A DNA stretch of 64,000 nucleotides from Pseudescherichia sp031998825 (GTDB taxonomy: Bacteria; Pseudomonadota; Gammaproteobacteria; Enterobacterales; Enterobacteriaceae): contig NZ_DAMACX010000003.1 of the NCBI RefSeq assembly GCF_031998825.1, positions 1 to 64,000 on the forward strand, given 5' to 3'. The position numbers and the translations under genes are program-made. This document shows, piece after piece, positions 60,665 to 64,000 of the stretch. Positions within the stretch are counted from its first letter, which is position 1, and each line of letters opens with the position of its first letter. The notes under the pieces were generated by a model. The model worked only from the letters and a program-made list of their open reading frames with translations, was not told where the DNA came from and did not search any database.

Positions 60665-60977
60665 TATCCAGGAAACAGGTAAGGTTCACGTAGCATTTAC
60701 TTCTTACAAACCATGTAAAATCAATAGATTATGTTGATGATCCGCGCAACGATCCTGGATGACCCAGTGTGACTCTCTGTTTACCTTTTTTCACTATTTA
60801 ACGCTAAATATTGCTGTTAACGTCGAATAATAATTTATTTACATGTACGGTGGCGTGAAAAAATAAGCGCCGGGCTGTATGTTGAAAGTATTCACTATCG
60901 CCATATAATCGTTCTTATTATCAGTACGACTTATGAAATAAGGATCGAACGGCACTCTACGGACAGTTTTAAAAGAT
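60665..60977 (+). promoter_or_regulatory. AT-rich region upstream of the winged-helix gene
   Basis: This 313-base stretch is much more AT-rich than its surroundings and has no gene. It must hold the promoter of the downstream regulator. I see no recognised operator. Confidence 0.45.
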
Positions 60978-61415
60978 ATGAGTAAAGATACGATGGGATA
61001 TCGGCTATACGGTTACGTAATAGGCAAAGAAATTCACTTTGAAATTGAAAACCGAAGGCTTTATCGCCTGCCGCAGGGACACGCCGATAAATCGTTTATC
61101 TTTGGCTCGGTATTATTTAACCATACGATGCTGCATCTTTTTGTTTATCTATTACAGCATGCCCGTCATACGACGGTGCCGCGCGAAGAGCTGCTGCGCG
61201 TGGTGTGGGAAGAGAACGATCTGGTGCCGTCGAGCCAGCGTCTGTGGCAGGTATTAAAAAATCTTAACCGACGCCTTAGCCTGCTGGGATTACCGGATGA
61301 TTTTATCGTCAACGTCAGGGGAAGCGGCTATATCATTAACTACGTTGATATTACGCCAATCTATTACAGGGTCAGTGAACTCCAGCGCAGCCCTGAGAAA
61401 ATAACGGAGAGTTAG
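60978..61415 (+). CDS. Orphan winged-helix (OmpR/CadC-type) DNA-binding protein
   Basis: The 145-residue protein is essentially one transcriptional-regulator C-terminal type winged helix. A beta-rich start 'GYVIGKEIHFEIENRRLYRL' in parts (about 12-31) leads to the helix 'LFNHTMLHLFVYLLQHARHTTVPREELLRVVW' in parts. The recognition helix lies in 'SSQRLWQVLKNLNRRLSLLG' and the wing in 'FIVNVRGSGYIINY'. No receiver, transmembrane or sensor domain is attached. It could be a ToxR/CadC-like DNA-binding module acting alone or with a partner. The gene is AT-rich, has a weak ribosome site (an ATG at 60993 is an alternative start) and occupies the place of inaA in E. coli. Its targets are unknown. Confidence 0.8.
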   Translation: MSKDTMGYRLYGYVIGKEIHFEIENRRLYRLPQGHADKSFIFGSVLFNHTMLHLFVYLLQHARHTTVPREELLRVVWEENDLVPSSQRLWQVLKNLNRRLSLLGLPDDFIVNVRGSGYIINYVDITPIYYRVSELQRSPEKITES

Positions 61416-61450
61416 CTATTCCGGCGTGAGTGATGTCAACCCGGAAATTT

Positions 61451-61483
61451 ATCCCTGAACATATATATGCTCAGGGATTTTTT
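61451..61483 (+). terminator. Terminator after the winged-helix gene
   Basis: ATCCCTGA and TCAGGGAT form an 8-bp stem with a 12-base AT-rich loop, followed by TTTTTT. It lies just before the convergent yfaE end. Confidence 0.8.
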
Positions 61484-61501
61484 ATATTTTTCGGCTGCTA
61501 A

Positions 61502-61756
61502 TTACAGGTCGAGTTCGATATCGCCCATTGCACGACAGCAGCAGGGGAGGATCTCCCCTGCCTGAATAAAGGCCAGCGGCTCGGTGAGCCACTCAACCTG
61601 GCCAGCAAGCAGGCGGGTGCGGCAGGAGCCGCAGTAGCCCTCCCGGCACTGATACTCAACCTTGACCTTGTGGAACTCCAGCGCTGCCAGCAGCGACGGA
61701 TGTTCATCCTGGCACAGCAGCTGTGCGCCAGTGATGCGCAGCGTCACCGCTCCCAT
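61502..61756 (-). CDS. yfaE: 2Fe-2S ferredoxin YfaE
   Basis: YfaE maintains or regenerates the diferric-tyrosyl radical cofactor of NrdB. The 84 residues, as in E. coli, have the plant-type ferredoxin motif 'CREGYCGSCRTRLLAG' (C-x4-C-x2-C), with the fourth Cys in 'ILPCCCRA'. Its ATG overlaps the nrdB stop by one base, so it is coupled to its partner. Confidence 0.96.
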   Translation of the reverse strand: MGAVTLRITGAQLLCQDEHPSLLAALEFHKVKVEYQCREGYCGSCRTRLLAGQVEWLTEPLAFIQAGEILPCCCRAMGDIELDL

Positions 61757-62886
61757 CAGAGCTGGAAATCGCTGAGATCGTCGGTGTTCACTTCCGAATC
61801 GATCTGGCCCACCAGATAGGAGCTAACTTCAACTTCCTGCGGTGCAACCTGCACGTTGTCGGAGACCAGCCAGGTGTTGATCCACGGGATCGGGTTCGAG
61901 CGGGTTTTAAACGGCAGATCCAGACCCACCGCCTGCATGCGGATATTGGTGATGTACTCCACGTACTGGCAGAGAATATCTTTGTTCAGGCCGATCATTG
62001 AGCCGCCCTGGAAGAGATACTCTGCCCACTCTTTCTCCTGCTGTGCCGCCTGCACGAAGAGATCGTAAGACGCCTGCTTGCACTCTTCAGCGATCTCCGC
62101 CATCTCCGGATCGTCTACGCCGCTGCGCAGCAGATTCAGCATATGCTGGGTGCCGGTCAGGTGCAGGGCTTCGTCGCGGGCGATCAGACGGATGATCTTG
62201 GCGTTGCCTTCCATCAGCTCGCGCTCGGCGAAGGCGAAGGAGCAGGCGAAGCTGACGTAGAAGCGGATAGCTTCCAGCGCGTTAACGCTCATCAGGCAGA
62301 GGTAGAGCTTCTTCTTCAGCTCGCGCAGGTTCACGGTCACGGTCTGGCCGTTGACGGTATGCGTCCCTTCGCCCAGCAGGTGCCAGTAGCTGGTCAGTTG
62401 GATCAGATCGTCATAGAAGTGGGAGATACCCTCTGCACGCTTGAGGATCTGCTCGTTGGTAACGATATCATCGAAGACGATCGCCGGATCGTTAACGATG
62501 TTACGGATAATATGGGTGTAGGAGCGCGAGTGGATGGTCTCGGAAAACGCCCAGGTTTCGACCCACGTCTCCAGCTCAGGGATAGAGATCAGCGGCAGCA
62601 GGGCCACGTTCGGGCTGCGGCCCTGAATGGAGTCCAGCAGCGTCTGATACTTCAGGTTGCTGAGGAAGATATGCTTTTCATGCTCCGGCAGCGCCTGGAA
62701 GTCGATGCGGTCGCGCGAGACGTCAACCTCTTCCGGACGCCAGAAGAAGGAGAGCTGTTTCTCAATCAGCTTTTCGAAGATGTCATATTTTTGCTGATCG
62801 TAGCGGGCGACGTTGACCGACTGGCCGAAAAACATCGGCTCTTTCAGCTGATCGTTCTTCGTCTGTGAAAAGGTGGTGTATGCCAT
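61756..62886 (-). CDS. nrdB: Class Ia ribonucleotide reductase small subunit
   Basis: NrdB holds the diiron-tyrosyl radical that drives ribonucleotide reduction. The start at 62886 (MAYTTFSQTKNDQ) gives 376 residues, equal to E. coli; an upstream ATG at 62904 adds six. Ligands are in 'WAFSETIHSRSYTHII' (Glu115, His118 and Tyr122 in E. coli numbering), and 'ARDEALHLTGTQH' provides the second set. The C-terminus 'DDLSDFQL' is the docking tail for NrdA. Confidence 0.98.
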   Translation of the reverse strand: MAYTTFSQTKNDQLKEPMFFGQSVNVARYDQQKYDIFEKLIEKQLSFFWRPEEVDVSRDRIDFQALPEHEKHIFLSNLKYQTLLDSIQGRSPNVALLPLISIPELETWVETWAFSETIHSRSYTHIIRNIVNDPAIVFDDIVTNEQILKRAEGISHFYDDLIQLTSYWHLLGEGTHTVNGQTVTVNLRELKKKLYLCLMSVNALEAIRFYVSFACSFAFAERELMEGNAKIIRLIARDEALHLTGTQHMLNLLRSGVDDPEMAEIAEECKQASYDLFVQAAQQEKEWAEYLFQGGSMIGLNKDILCQYVEYITNIRMQAVGLDLPFKTRSNPIPWINTWLVSDNVQVAPQEVEVSSYLVGQIDSEVNTDDLSDFQL

Positions 62887-62914
62887 GAATGGAAGTCCTG
62901 TCAAAAATGGTAGC

Positions 62915-62982
62915 GCCCGGCGGCGCAGAGCTTGCCGGGCCTACAATACCCTGTAGGCCGGGTAAGCGAAGCGCCACCCGGC
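62915..62982. repeat. BIME: two inverted REP elements between nrdA and nrdB
   Basis: One REP at 62915-62945 (GCCCGGCGGCGCAGAGC onward, ending GGCCTACA) faces a second at 62952-62982 (TGTAGGCCGGGTAAGCGAAG onward), spaced by six bases. Such pairs stabilise the upstream message and may allow unequal NrdA and NrdB levels. Confidence 0.88.
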
Positions 62983-62991
62983 TAAATGATA

Positions 62992-64000
62992 TCAAATCTT
63001 ACATGCGCCGCTTTCGCAGCCGTCGTCCTGAATAGAAGGCACCAGGTCATCCTGCGCATCTTCCGCACCGTCACGGGTGTTCTGATAGTACAGGGTCTTG
63101 ACGCCAAACTTATAGGCGGTGAGCAGATCCTTCAGCAGCTGCTGCATCGGCACTTTGCCAGACGGGAAGCGGGACGGATCGTAGTTGGTATTCGCAGAGA
63201 TCGACTGGTCGATAAACTTCTGCATGATACCTACCAGCTGGAGGTAACCGTCGTTATTCGGCATCTCCCACAGCAGCTCATAGTTGTTTTTCAGGTGCTC
63301 ATAGTCCGGCACCACCTGGCGCAGGATGCCATCTTTTGATGCTTTAATGCTCACGTGGCCGCGCGGCGGCTCAATGCCGTTGGTGGCGTTAGAGATCTGC
63401 GACGAGGTCTCGGACGGCATCAGCGCAGAGAGCGTGGAGTTACGCAGGCCGTGCGTCTTGATGGACTGACGCAGCGCTTCCCAGTTGTAGTGCAGCGGCT
63501 CATCGGTAATGCCGTCGAGATCCTTTTTATAGGTGTCGGTCGGCAGAATACCTTGCGCATAGGTGGTCTCGTTGAACCACGGGCACGCGCCTTGCTCTTT
63601 TGCCAGCTCGTTAGAGGCCTTCAGCAGGAAGTACTGAATGGCTTCAAAGGTCTGGTGAGTCAGGTTGTTGGCGCTGCCGTCGGAGTAGCGCTTGCCGTTT
63701 TTCGCCAGCCAGTAGGCGTAGTTGATCACGCCAATACCCAGCGTACGGCGACCCATGGCCCCGCGTTTTGCGGCCGGGATCGGGTAGTCCTGATAGTCCA
63801 GCAGGGCATCCAGCGCACGTACCGCCAGCACGGCCAGCTCTTCCAGCTCGTCCAGGCTGTTAATAGCGCCAAGGTTGAACGCCGACAGCGTGCAGAGCGC
63901 GATTTCGCCGTTCTCGTCGTTGACGTCCATCAGCGGTTTGGTCGGCAGGGCGATCTCCAGGCAGAGGTTTGACTGGCGCACCGGCGCCACCGCCGGATCG
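62992..64000 (-). CDS. nrdA: Class Ia ribonucleotide reductase large subunit (3' part)
   Basis: Only the C-terminal 335 or so codons are in the window; the gene continues past base 64000. It reduces ribonucleoside diphosphates. Visible features are the active-site-barrel stretch with 'LCTLSAFNLGAINS' (Cys439 region of E. coli), 'MPSETSSQISNATNGIEPPRG' in parts, the radical-transfer tyrosines in 'TLYYQNTRDG' (Tyr730/731), and the C-terminal redox pair in 'CESGACKI'. It is followed by a BIME and nrdB. Confidence 0.97.
   Translation of the reverse strand, partial: DPAVAPVRQSNLCLEIALPTKPLMDVNDENGEIALCTLSAFNLGAINSLDELEELAVLAVRALDALLDYQDYPIPAAKRGAMGRRTLGIGVINYAYWLAKNGKRYSDGSANNLTHQTFEAIQYFLLKASNELAKEQGACPWFNETTYAQGILPTDTYKKDLDGITDEPLHYNWEALRQSIKTHGLRNSTLSALMPSETSSQISNATNGIEPPRGHVSIKASKDGILRQVVPDYEHLKNNYELLWEMPNNDGYLQLVGIMQKFIDQSISANTNYDPSRFPSGKVPMQQLLKDLLTAYKFGVKTLYYQNTRDGAEDAQDDLVPSIQDDGCESGACKI

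Noticed and set aside
1..64000. CRISPR arrays, tRNA or rRNA genes, prophage or integrase.
   Set aside because: None was recognised on reading the window; no regularly spaced repeats, cloverleaf-like genes or phage structural genes were seen.

Overview
The window is chromosomal DNA from a member of the Enterobacteriaceae that is close to, but not, Escherichia coli. Nearly every conserved protein lines up end to end with its E. coli K-12 counterpart (PurF, HisP, Pta, AckA, NuoA-N, MenD, NrdB). Gene order follows the K-12 dedD-cvpA-purF to nrdA segment, but the accessory content differs. CheV, a phosphoketolase, enterobacterial REP elements and a GC-rich, strongly biased codon use point to the Enterobacter/Lelliottia/Leclercia/Kosakonia/Cronobacter group. 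I cannot name the genus from sequence alone.

Layout. 1-2.8 kb: dedD 3' end, cvpA and purF under a PurR box. 2.9-6.2 kb: an accessory pair on the minus strand, a GH127 beta-L-arabinofuranosidase and its GPH-type sugar symporter, the latter broken by an early stop codon. 6.5-11.5 kb: ubiX, then argT and hisJQMP (lysine/arginine/ornithine and histidine uptake) with a sigma-54 promoter and an NtrC-like site. 11.5-16 kb: a GNAT enzyme, yfcH, folX, yfcG, yfcF, yfcE, yfcD. 16.1-22.1 kb: phosphoketolase, pta and ackA, three enzymes that meet at acetyl phosphate. 22.4-29.1 kb: yfbV, yfbU, yfbS, yfbR, alaA, lrhA. 29.7-44.8 kb: the complete 13-gene nuo operon for NADH:quinone oxidoreductase I, interrupted only by a 100-N scaffold gap that is almost certainly artificial.

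45-47 kb: a two-gene ATPase/HNH nuclease cassette resembling the Septu (PtuAB) anti-phage system. 47-50 kb: cheV with its own flagellar sigma-28 promoter, rbn, elaA, elaB. 50-55.7 kb: menDHBCE with no menF. 55.8-59 kb: yfaZ, a solitary IS200/IS605-type tnpB, yfaY. 59.3-64 kb: glpT with a CRP site, an orphan winged-helix regulator, yfaE, nrdB and the 3' part of nrdA.

Functional themes. The backbone covers respiration (Nuo, menaquinone), overflow metabolism (Xfp, Pta, AckA), amino-acid uptake, and purine and deoxynucleotide synthesis. Differences from K-12 cluster at a few junctions: purF/ubiX, yfcD/pta, nuoN/rbn, elaB/menD, menE/yfaY and glpT/yfaE. The best candidate for an unusual system is the PtuAB-like pair. 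The TnpB with its predicted guide, the decayed arabinoside locus and the missing menF are the next most interesting. No tRNA, rRNA, CRISPR array or prophage was seen.
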